From: Bradyrhizobium yuanmingense
GTDB taxonomy: Bacteria; Pseudomonadota; Alphaproteobacteria; Rhizobiales; Xanthobacteraceae
Length of the DNA: 64,000 nt
NCBI RefSeq assembly: GCF_900094575.1
Contig: NZ_FMAE01000005.1
Coordinates: forward strand, 248,001 to 312,000
Reading direction: 5' to 3'
The notes under the pieces are model-generated. The model did not search any database and was not told the origin of the DNA. It worked only from the letters and a program-made list of their open reading frames with translations. Both the position numbers and the translations under genes were made by a program. This document shows positions 52,499 to 62,032 of this stretch, piece by piece; positions within the stretch are counted from its first letter, which is position 1; every line of letters begins with the position of its first letter.

Positions 52499-53062
52499 CT
52501 ATTTGATGTCTGAGGCGACCTGCACCTTCACCATCTTGTCGGGATCGGTGACGGAGCCGCCGGGCGAGCCGGGGGGCGCCTTCTTCAGCTTGTCGACGAC
52601 GTCCATGCCCTGCACCACCTCGCCGATCACGGTGTACTGGCCGTCGAGGCTGCCGCCGTCGGCGAACATGATGAAGAACTGCGAGTTGGCGCTGTCGACG
52701 CTGTCGCCGCGCCGGGCCATGCCGACGATGCCGCGGGCAAAATGCACCTTGGAGAATTCCTGCTTCAGGTTCGGGTATTTCGAGCCGCCGGTGCCGTTGA
52801 ATTTCTCGCCGTCGCCGGTCTGCGCCATGAATCCGTCCATGACGCGGTGGAACGGCACGTTGTTGTAGAATCCCTCACGTGCGAGCTGCTTGATGCGCTC
52901 GGCATGCTGCGGCGCGATGTCGGTCCTGAGCTTGATGACGATGCGGCCCTTGGTGCTGTCGATGACGATGGCGTTGGCCTTGTCGAGATTTGCCGGCAAT
53001 TGCTGCGCCACCGCCGGCGCCGCGAACAGAAGCGCGGCAAGAACTGCGAGAATTCGGATCAT
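52499..53062 (-). CDS. Cyclophilin-type peptidyl-prolyl isomerase (periplasmic)
   Basis: A 187-residue cyclophilin with a signal peptide (MIRILAVLAALLFAAPAVAQ). Body: VIDSTKGRIVIKLRTDIAPQ, FHRVMDGFMAQTGDGEKFN, GIVGMARRGDSVDSANSQFF and YTVIGEVVQGMDVVDKL. Arg in FHRVM, Phe in SQFFI. The periplasmic partner of the cytoplasmic isomerase at 51604. Same strand and cluster as coaD. Confidence 0.94.
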   Translation of the reverse strand: MIRILAVLAALLFAAPAVAQQLPANLDKANAIVIDSTKGRIVIKLRTDIAPQHAERIKQLAREGFYNNVPFHRVMDGFMAQTGDGEKFNGTGGSKYPNLKQEFSKVHFARGIVGMARRGDSVDSANSQFFIMFADGGSLDGQYTVIGEVVQGMDVVDKLKKAPPGSPGGSVTDPDKMVKVQVASDIK

Positions 53063-53101
53063 GACAACTCCGGATCAGAGAGAAGAGGAAGCGCGCCGTT
53101 T

Positions 53102-53596
53102 TCAGGCGAATTTGGCCTTGAGCTGTGCCGCGACCTGCGGCGGGACGAAGGCCGAGACGTCCCCGCCCATGCCGGCGATCTGGCGCACCAAAGTGGCGGT
53201 GATCGGGCGGACCATGGGAGAGGCCGGCAGGAAGACCGTATGCACCTCCGGCGCCATGGCCTCGTTCATGCCTGCGAGCTGCATCTCGTAATCGAGGTCG
53301 GTGCCGTCGCGCAGGCCCCGGATCATGATGGTCGCGCCGTGCTTGCGCGCCGCGGTCACCGACAGATCGTCGAACGTCGTCGCCTCCAGCACGCAGCCGG
53401 CCTGCGCCGCGATCGGACCGCAGACGTCCTCGAGCATCTTGAGGCGCTCCTCGGTCGAGAACAGCGGCTTCTTGCCGGGATGCACCCCGATCGCGACCAC
53501 GAGCCTGTCGCACAAGGAAACGCTGTGCCGGACCACGTCCAGATGGCCGTTGGTGATGGGGTCGAAGGAACCTGGGTAGAAGGCGATGCGCGGCAT
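53102..53596 (-). CDS. coaD: Phosphopantetheine adenylyltransferase CoaD
   Basis: A 164-residue enzyme catalysing the fourth step of coenzyme A synthesis. N-terminus IAFYPGSFDPITNGHLDVVR shows the TxGH nucleotidyltransferase motif. ISSTxxR-like and RGLRDGTDLDYEMQLAGMN (the conserved RGLR...DxxYExQ) follow. Length is standard. First gene of the minus-strand coaD-ppi-ppi-queA cluster. Confidence 0.96.
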   Translation of the reverse strand: MPRIAFYPGSFDPITNGHLDVVRHSVSLCDRLVVAIGVHPGKKPLFSTEERLKMLEDVCGPIAAQAGCVLEATTFDDLSVTAARKHGATIMIRGLRDGTDLDYEMQLAGMNEAMAPEVHTVFLPASPMVRPITATLVRQIAGMGGDVSAFVPPQVAAQLKAKFA

Positions 53597-53864
53597 GGCC
53601 CCGTCCTACCGCGCCCCGCCCGGGCCGGCAAGCCGGGCAGGTTTCCTAGCCCGTTTCCGGTCCAGCCCCTCCGAAAATGTCCCGTTGGGCGTCAGCGGCA
53701 GCCGGTTTGTTTCGTCCTCGGGCGGCCACGAAACAAAACGGAGCGCGAACGAAACCATTTCCCACATCGGCGAAGACGTCCGGAAACTGGCCATGGTTAC
53801 TAATCCGGCCAACGAATGACGGGCCGCGTACTGGGCGTAGGCGGCCGCATCACAGGGGACTGTC

Positions 53865-54122
53865 ATGATCAAGACCATTTCAGCGATCGCTCTGTCTGCG
53901 TGTGTTGCCGCGGCCCTCACCCTCCTGCCCGGCTTTGCCCCGAAGGTCGAAGCCAGCGTGCCGCAGCCGCTGGCCAAGAGCGACCGGCTCGACATCCGCA
54001 GCATCGGCCGTGACTGCTCGCAGCAGGCCTGGCCGAACTTCGAAGCGTCCTGCCTGCGTAGCGCCGGCACCAAGGCCAACGTCCGCGAGGCCCGCCTCGT
54101 GACCGCCAACCGCACGCCGTAA
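53865..54122 (+). CDS. Small exported protein (85 aa)
   Basis: ATG at 53865 behind AGGGGA. A signal peptide (MIKTISAIALSACVAAALTLL...VEA) precedes a ~55-residue mature part with DRLDIRSIGRDCSQQAWPNF, EASCLRSAGTKANVREARLV. Two cysteines about 13 residues apart may pair. The DCSQQAWPxxExxCL pattern is shared by many small periplasmic proteins in Bradyrhizobium; function unknown. Confidence 0.72.
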   Translation: MIKTISAIALSACVAAALTLLPGFAPKVEASVPQPLAKSDRLDIRSIGRDCSQQAWPNFEASCLRSAGTKANVREARLVTANRTP

Positions 54123-54301
54123 TCGGATCTGTCAGGTTCGCGTCGGGCGGGTCCCTCAAGATCCCAGGAACATTTGTGACGTCTCGTCGCAGACTACGCG
54201 ACGCTCGCGCCCGTCGGAATGGCCCGACGGGCGCGATCTCGTTCAGGGGGCACTATCGGCTGCGAGGAACGGCGGGTGGATGAGTCCCGATTCGCCAGCC
54301 T

Positions 54302-57034
<2,733 letters not shown>

Positions 57035-57203
57035 GGGGAAATCCGGTGAGGTTTTATCTGGGAATCATATAGCGCATCACACCCCTGATAACCACCCTTG
57101 CCGAGCTCTGGGGAAGCGCTTTTTCCCACTGTTTTTCCAGAGACTTACGCCCTTCGCGCCACGGCCGCGGACGGGGCCGGAACGGACTGGGCGGAACCGG
57201 CTC

Positions 57204-57602
57204 TCACGCCCCGAAAGTCACCCGGTGCATGATGCGCCCAGGCACCAGCGTGAACAGTCCCGCCACCACCAGGGCGCCGAAGAAGATCAAGATCATCATC
57301 CGCCGGTGGTCGGCGACGCGATGGGTGCGCGCACGCCATACCGCCAGCGGCAGCACCGCCAGGGTGAAGATCGACAAGAAATGGATCGGGCTGAACGGCC
57401 CGACCAGACGGATCTCGTGGATCCAGAACGACGAGGCGGCCACGAACACCATCAGGACCACCCAGATCCAGCCGATAGTCCGGTGCGGCAGCGTGCCCTT
57501 GGGGGCGGAGAACTGGAAGAGGCCAAGCACAAGGGCGGCCATTGCGGCAAAGGCATGCAGCGGGACCACCGGCGCGGCCTCAAGCAGCGGCGCAAGGCTC
57601 AT
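57204..57602 (-). CDS. DUF2306-like membrane protein (132 aa)
   Basis: From the ATG at 57602 (MSLAPLLEAAPVVPLHAFAA) a 132-residue membrane protein with about four helices (about 10-30, 43-60, 70-90, 102-122). FSAPKGTLPHRTIGWIWVVLM and the His/Arg-rich VADHRRMMILIFFGALVVAGL match DUF2306-type proteins, which carry conserved histidines (H15, H41 region, H98). Function unknown; a heme or electron-transfer role has been suggested for similar folds but I cannot support it. Confidence 0.75.
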   Translation of the reverse strand: MSLAPLLEAAPVVPLHAFAAMAALVLGLFQFSAPKGTLPHRTIGWIWVVLMVFVAASSFWIHEIRLVGPFSPIHFLSIFTLAVLPLAVWRARTHRVADHRRMMILIFFGALVVAGLFTLVPGRIMHRVTFGA

Positions 57603-57766
57603 GCAGGGCTTCCTCGTGTCCGGCGGAGGCGCACATAAGCTTAGGCCGGAAAAGCCGTCGACCAAAGAACTGTATTTATGTAGCAGGAACTCTCGGAAGC
57701 CCGCCCGAGAAGCACCGACCAATCATTCCCGCCGATACCTGCCCGATCGTCTCCGAGAGCGGCAAA

Positions 57767-58096
57767 GTGACCAACGTCCTTTTCGTCTGCAGCGCCAATC
57801 GCCTCCGCAGCCCTACCGCCGAGCAGGTGTTTTCGACCTGGCCGGGGATCGAGACCGACTCGGCCGGCATTTCGAACGGCGCGGACGTCTTGCTGTCCGC
57901 CGAGCAGATTGAATGGGCCGACGTCATCTTCGTCATGGAAAAGACCCACCGGACCAAGCTGAACCGGAAATTCCGGTCCAGCTTGAACAACAAGCGGGTC
58001 ATCTGTCTCGACATTCCGGACGACTATGAATTCATGGATCCTGTCCTGGTGCGGATCCTTGAAAACCGAGTTGGCCGTTATCTGCGCCGAGACTAG
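57767..58096 (+). CDS. Low-molecular-weight protein tyrosine phosphatase-like protein
   Basis: A 109-residue protein from the GTG at 57767. N-terminus VTNVLFVCSANRLRSPTAEQ carries CX5R (C8-R14) followed by SPT, the phosphate loop of low-molecular-weight phosphatases. The rest, VFSTWPGIETDSAGISNGAD, IFVMEKTHRTKLNRKF and CLDIPDDYEFMDPVLVRILE, fits the fold, with DD...YEFMDP in the place of the catalytic DP loop. Such short proteins act on phosphotyrosine or may be inactive relatives. Convergent with ssb. Confidence 0.85.
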   Translation: MTNVLFVCSANRLRSPTAEQVFSTWPGIETDSAGISNGADVLLSAEQIEWADVIFVMEKTHRTKLNRKFRSSLNNKRVICLDIPDDYEFMDPVLVRILENRVGRYLRRD

Positions 58097-58113
58097 CCGC
58101 CTCTTCCGAAGTC

Positions 58114-58608
58114 CTAGAACGGGATATCGTCGTCCATGTCGCTGTTGCGGCCGCCGCCGGCGGCAACGGGACGGCGCGGCGCGCTGCTGACGGGTCCGGA
58201 GGAGCCGAAGTCGCCGCCCGGCTCGTCGCCGAAGCTGCCACCTCCGCCGCCGCCACCGCGGCCGTCCAGCATCGTCAGCGTTGAGTTGAAGCCCTGCAGC
58301 ACGACCTCGGTCGAGTATTTCTCGACGCCGCTCTGGTCGGTGTACTTGCGGGTCTGGAGCGCGCCTTCGATGTAAACCTTTGCGCCCTTCTTCAGATACT
58401 GTTCGACGATCTTGCAAAGCGGCTCAGAGAAGATCACGACGCGATGCCACTCGGTCTTCTCCTTGCGCTCGCCGGTGTTCTTGTCGCGCCAGGTCTCCGA
58501 GGTCGCGATGCTCAAATTCGCGATCGGCCGCCCGTCCTGGGTGCGGCGGATTTCGGGATCCTTGCCGAGATTTCCAACCAGAATGACCTTGTTGACGCTT
58601 CCCGCCAT
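58114..58608 (-). CDS. ssb: Single-stranded DNA-binding protein
   Basis: A 164-residue SSB. The OB fold spans residues 1-115 (AGSVNKVILVGNLGKDPEIR; SIATSETWRDKNTGERKEKT; EGALQTRKYTDQSGVEKYST). A Gly-rich linker (GGGGGGSFGDEPGG) leads to the acidic tip DMDDDIPF, which binds repair and replication partners. It coats single-stranded DNA in replication, recombination and repair. A perfect LexA box lies ~156 bases upstream. Confidence 0.97.
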   Translation of the reverse strand: MAGSVNKVILVGNLGKDPEIRRTQDGRPIANLSIATSETWRDKNTGERKEKTEWHRVVIFSEPLCKIVEQYLKKGAKVYIEGALQTRKYTDQSGVEKYSTEVVLQGFNSTLTMLDGRGGGGGGGSFGDEPGGDFGSSGPVSSAPRRPVAAGGGRNSDMDDDIPF

Positions 58609-59056
58609 CGCCGCTCTCCACTCCGAATGCCACTGAATTTCAAAAGGGCGAATCCGCTGCCCGCGTTCCTCTGCGCCCGCTAGGGCGACCCTATACGCTT
58701 GCGGGCACCGATCAGCCTGCCACCCCCAAGGTTATCCCCACATATAGCATCGCACGCACGCTTGTTCCAGATTTGTTCTTCGGCACGAGCGAGCGGAAAT
58801 TTCCCGCATGTCCTCTCATGCCACAAAAAAGGACAGCCCTCGAATGGAACCTTTTTGGGTTCCCGAGTATGGCAAAAACCATTTAACATTCATCAAGTTG
58901 GAACCCATTCAATCAATCCGCAAGTGTGGCATTCCGGAGACGGACTCTGCCCTTTCCTTAGGCTACCTTTGCCTTGGAATTGATTCATATGGGTGTCGCG
59001 TCTGATCAGCCGCTTCGGGGACTTTCATGAAGCGGACGAAACTTGGGGAGACTGCA
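58609..59056. other. Gap between ssb and the first porin gene
   Basis: 448 bases. Contains the LexA box (58764-58778) and an inverted repeat GGAACC-N6-GGTTCC (58846-58863). The second half is AT-richer (CATTTAACATTCATCAAG) and should contain the porin promoter. No coding frame is convincing. Confidence 0.6.
58764..58778. promoter_or_regulatory. LexA (SOS) box upstream of ssb
   Basis: GTTC-CAGATTT-GTTC, a perfect alphaproteobacterial GTTC-N7-GTTC site, in the divergent region between ssb and the porin gene. Confidence 0.75.
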
Positions 59057-59839
59057 ATGAATAAGATTCTTTTCGGCGTAATCAGTGCAATGGCATTGGG
59101 GCTGTCGGCTCCGGCAAGCGCGGCGGATATGGCTGCGCGTCCCTACACCAAGGCTCCGGCCCCGGCGGTCGCCGCGGTTTACGACTGGAGCGGCTTCTAC
59201 ATCGGCGTCAACGGCGGCGGCGGCACGAGCCGCAAGTGCTGGGACTTCGTGACCCCGGTCACGGGCGTTCTGGTGGCTGAAGGCTGTCACGATGCGACCG
59301 GCGGCACGGTCGGTGGTCAGATCGGCTACCGCTGGCAGTCGGCCAATTGGGTGTTCGGCCTCGAGGGCCAGGGCAACTGGGCTGACTTCTCGGGGGACAA
59401 CGTCAGCCTCCTCTTCCCTGGAAGCGCTTTGGTCACCGGTGATCGTAACCGCTCTCACATCGATGCTTTTGGCCTGATCACGGGCCAGGTCGGTTATGCC
59501 TGGAACAACGTGCTGCTCTATGTGAAGGGCGGCGCCGCCGTAGTCGGGGACAAGTACGACGTCTATGCCGCGCCTGGCACGCCTGGCGCCGGCACGCTGC
59601 TGGCGTCGGCTCGCGAGACCCGCTGGGGCGGCACCGTTGGCGCCGGCCTGGAATTCGGATTTGCTCCGAACTGGACGCTCGGCGTCGAGTACAACCACAT
59701 CTTCCTCGGCGACCGCACGATCGCCTTCACGACGCCTGCGGGCGTTGCCTTCGGGAGCGATCGCATCAGTCAGGACGTCGACATGGGTCTGGTCCGCTTG
59801 AACTATCGCTTCGGCGGCCCGCTGGTCGCGAGGTACTGA
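59057..59839 (+). CDS. Outer-membrane beta-barrel protein (Omp25/Omp31-like) 1
   Basis: A 260-residue protein from the ATG at 59057 (GGGGAG at 59045-59050). A signal peptide (MNKILFGVISAMALGLSAPA...SAA) is followed by DMAARPYTKAP and the barrel start YDWSGFYIGVNGGGG. An eight-stranded barrel is likely, ending with LNYRFGGPLVARY, whose terminal aromatic residue is needed for outer-membrane insertion. Two cysteines (KCWDF; EGCHD) may pair. First of three tandem paralogues; a terminator follows. Confidence 0.9.
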   Translation: MNKILFGVISAMALGLSAPASAADMAARPYTKAPAPAVAAVYDWSGFYIGVNGGGGTSRKCWDFVTPVTGVLVAEGCHDATGGTVGGQIGYRWQSANWVFGLEGQGNWADFSGDNVSLLFPGSALVTGDRNRSHIDAFGLITGQVGYAWNNVLLYVKGGAAVVGDKYDVYAAPGTPGAGTLLASARETRWGGTVGAGLEFGFAPNWTLGVEYNHIFLGDRTIAFTTPAGVAFGSDRISQDVDMGLVRLNYRFGGPLVARY

Positions 59840-59865
59840 TATCCCTCTCATTTCGCGAGCAAATG

Positions 59866-59899
59866 GAAGGGCCGGCCCTGCGCCGGCCCTTCTTTTTTT
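59866..59899 (+). terminator. Terminator after porin gene 1
   Basis: GAAGGGCCGGC (59866-59876) pairs with GCCGGCCCTTC (59882-59892) around CCTGC, then seven T's. Strong rho-independent structure. Confidence 0.9.
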
Positions 59900-59950
59900 C
59901 GGCACATGCCTGGACGTAAATAAGTCAGTAACCATCACCTTTTGGACTGT

Positions 59951-60042
59951 TGTGGCTTTTCGGAGACACAACTTGCGGCTTTGGTGGTGTAAAGACGGCG
60001 TCAGTTGGGCCGTTTGAGTCCGCTGCCCTTCCGCCACGGAAG
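59951..60042 (+). repeat. Leader/promoter repeat before porin gene 2
   Basis: Shares blocks with 60874-60969 in the same order: GTGGC, ACACAAC, GGCTT, GGTGTAAA, GAGTC/GAGTCAT, GTCCGCTGC-CTTCCGC and GGAAG. Likely duplicated 5' region with shared regulation. Confidence 0.65.
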
Positions 60043-60078
60043 GCAACAACAGAAACTGGGACTGGGATTAAGTTGAAA

Positions 60079-60777
60079 ATGAAGAAGGTTTTGTTGGCTT
60101 CGGCCTGTGTATTCGCCCTTGCGGCCCCCGCTTCGGCTGCTGATCTGGCAGCCCGCCCCTACACCAAGGCCCCCGCGCCTGTGGCCTCGGTCTACAACTG
60201 GACCGGCTTTTACCTGGGTATCGTCGGTGGCGGCGCCTGGGAAAACAGCTCCGATGATCCGCGCATGCAGGGCGGTTTCGTCGGCGGCACCGTTGGCTAC
60301 AACTGGCAGACCTCCAACGTCGTGTTCGGCATCGAAGCTGATGGCGCGTGGGCTGACGTAAACGCCTCGGCGACCGGTCTTGTTGATTTTGGTGGCGCCC
60401 TCGTTCCCACGACGGTCAGTTCGCGTATCGACGCGCTCGGCACCGTGCGTGGTCGCATCGGCTGGCTCGCTTCCCCGAGCGTCCTGCTGTACGCCACGGG
60501 TGGTTACGCCTGGATCAACAACAAGATCAGCGTCAGCGCGCCCCCTGTTCTGAGCCTCTCGGAGAGCCAGTTCCATTCGGGCTGGACGGTCGGCGCGGGC
60601 GTCGAGGCGATGTTTGCTCCGAACTGGTCGGTCAAGGGCGAGTACCTCTATCGCAGCCTGGGCGGCGAGACCTACTTCTCGGGCGTCTTCCCGGTCAACA
60701 CCGGCACTCTCGACCTCCACACCGTGCAGGTCGGCGTGAACTACCACTTCGGCGGCCCGGTCGTCGCCAAGTACTGA
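60079..60777 (+). CDS. Outer-membrane beta-barrel protein (Omp25/Omp31-like) 2
   Basis: A 232-residue paralogue from the ATG at 60079. Signal peptide MKKVLLASACVFALAAPASA, mature DLAARPYTKAPAPVASVYNW, barrel repeats (GTVGYNWQTSNVVFGIEADG; GRIGWLASPSVLLYATGGYA) and the closing VQVGVNYHFGGPVVAKY with a terminal Tyr. It lacks the cysteine pair of its two neighbours. It shares the same upstream leader sequence as porin 3. A terminator follows. Confidence 0.9.
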   Translation: MKKVLLASACVFALAAPASAADLAARPYTKAPAPVASVYNWTGFYLGIVGGGAWENSSDDPRMQGGFVGGTVGYNWQTSNVVFGIEADGAWADVNASATGLVDFGGALVPTTVSSRIDALGTVRGRIGWLASPSVLLYATGGYAWINNKISVSAPPVLSLSESQFHSGWTVGAGVEAMFAPNWSVKGEYLYRSLGGETYFSGVFPVNTGTLDLHTVQVGVNYHFGGPVVAKY

Positions 60778-60805
60778 GCTTCGTCTCTGACGCATCATCG
60801 TCACG

Positions 60806-60832
60806 AAAGGCCGGCCTCGCGCCGGCCTTTTT
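60806..60832 (+). terminator. Terminator after porin gene 2
   Basis: AAAGGCCGGC (60806-60815) pairs with GCCGGCCTTT (60821-60830) around CTCGC, followed by more T's. Confidence 0.88.
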
Positions 60833-60873
60833 GTTTGTTGCGGCCGCCCGTTCGCTCGCGCTTTTCGAAGGGG

Positions 60874-60969
60874 TGTGGCCGCTGGGTGACACAACCTTTG
60901 GCTTCAATGGTGTAAAAGCAATGACGTTGCTTGAGTCATAAGGTCCGCTGCTCTTCCGCTCTCCGGAAG
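60874..60969 (+). repeat. Leader/promoter repeat before porin gene 3
   Basis: The second copy of the 59951-60042 region: GTGGCC, ACACAACC, TGGCTT, GGTGTAAAA, GAGTCAT, GTCCGCTGC-CTTCCGC. Confidence 0.65.
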
Positions 60970-61001
60970 ACCGGAATGAGAAATGGAAGTGGGGAATGGA
61001 T

Positions 61002-61757
61002 ATGAAGAAGCTTTTGCTGGCTTCGGCCAGCTTGTTCGCACTCAGCGCGTTGGCACCGGCCTCGGCGGCCGATTTGGCGGCCCGCCCCTACACCAAGGCT
61101 CCGGTGGCACCGATCGCGGTGTACAACTGGAGCGGTTTCTACCTCGGCGCCAACGCCGGCGGTGGCTGGAGCCGCAACTGTTGGGATCTCACCAGTGTCG
61201 GCCCCTTCGTGGTCGCTCCGGCGGTGGCCGAAGGTTGTCACAATGCGACCGGCGCACTCGTCGGCGGCCAGATCGGTTATCGCTGGCAGTCCGCCAACTG
61301 GGTATTCGGTCTCGAAGCCCAGGGCGACTGGGCTGACCTGAAGGGTTCGAACATCAGCTCGCCTGCCGCGCTCGCGCCGCTGGTGAACGAGACCAGGATC
61401 GACGCCATCGGCCTCTTCACTGGCCAGGTCGGTTATGCCTGGAACAACGTGCTTTGGTACGTGAAGGGCGGCGCTGCCGTCACTCACAACAAGTACACTG
61501 GCAGTTTTGGCGGCGTTACGCTCGACACCGCGAACGAAACGCGCTGGGGCGGTACCGTCGGCACCGGCATAGAATTCGGCTTCGCCCCGAACTGGTCGGT
61601 CGCTGTCGAATACAACCACCTGTTCATGGGCAGGCACAACGAGACCTTCACCTTCCTCGGCGTGACCACTCGCACCGACAGCATCAAGCAGGACGTGGAC
61701 ATGGCTACCGTTCGACTCAACTACACCTTCGGTGGCCCGGTGGTCGCGAAGTACTGA
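61002..61757 (+). CDS. Outer-membrane beta-barrel protein (Omp25/Omp31-like) 3
   Basis: A 251-residue paralogue. The ATG at 61002 has GGGG at 60991-60994, a better spacing than the ATG at 60996. Signal peptide MKKLLLASASLFALSALAPA, mature DLAARPYTKAPVAPIAVYNW, and the same Cys pair as porin 1 (RNCWDL; EGCHN). The sequence GGQIGYRWQSANWVFGLEAQ and the Tyr-terminated LNYTFGGPVVAKY are nearly shared with porin 1, so 1 and 3 are the closest pair. Terminator follows. Confidence 0.9.
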   Translation: MKKLLLASASLFALSALAPASAADLAARPYTKAPVAPIAVYNWSGFYLGANAGGGWSRNCWDLTSVGPFVVAPAVAEGCHNATGALVGGQIGYRWQSANWVFGLEAQGDWADLKGSNISSPAALAPLVNETRIDAIGLFTGQVGYAWNNVLWYVKGGAAVTHNKYTGSFGGVTLDTANETRWGGTVGTGIEFGFAPNWSVAVEYNHLFMGRHNETFTFLGVTTRTDSIKQDVDMATVRLNYTFGGPVVAKY

Positions 61758-61782
61758 TCACGATCGACGTCACATCGTCACG

Positions 61783-61810
61783 AAAGGCCCGGCCTCGCGC
61801 CGGCCTTTTT
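61783..61810 (+). terminator. Terminator after porin gene 3
   Basis: AAAGGCC...GGCC followed by GCCGGCCTTTTT, a hairpin like that of porin 2 with one extra C in the left arm. Confidence 0.8.
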
Positions 61811-61919
61811 GTTTTGGCTGGGTGCTCCGCGAGCGGTTCCGCGCGTTCCTGCTGCCAGATCCCGCCAGCACGCCAACAATCCGTTGACGATTCGCAAGTC
61901 CCACTGGAAATCCGCCGCC

Positions 61920-61934
61920 GTTCTTCCTACGTTC
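61920..61934 (+). promoter_or_regulatory. LexA (SOS) box upstream of uvrA
   Basis: GTTC-TTCCTAC-GTTC, a perfect GTTC-N7-GTTC site 99 bases before the uvrA start. A TTGACG lies ~31 bases upstream (61884-61889), so the box would be close to the transcription start. Confidence 0.8.
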
Positions 61935-62032
61935 GCTGCCATACCCATCGGCGCCGATCCCGGTTCCGGGCGCAGCGCGCCTTTTTTGTTGGCGCGATCG
62001 CGCACCTTTGGGCTTCCTTGAGGGCAACTCGG

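Noticed and set aside
61836..61848. GTTC-N5-GTTC before uvrA as a LexA box
   Set aside because: Spacer is 5, not 7; the perfect N7 site at 61920-61934 is the better candidate.
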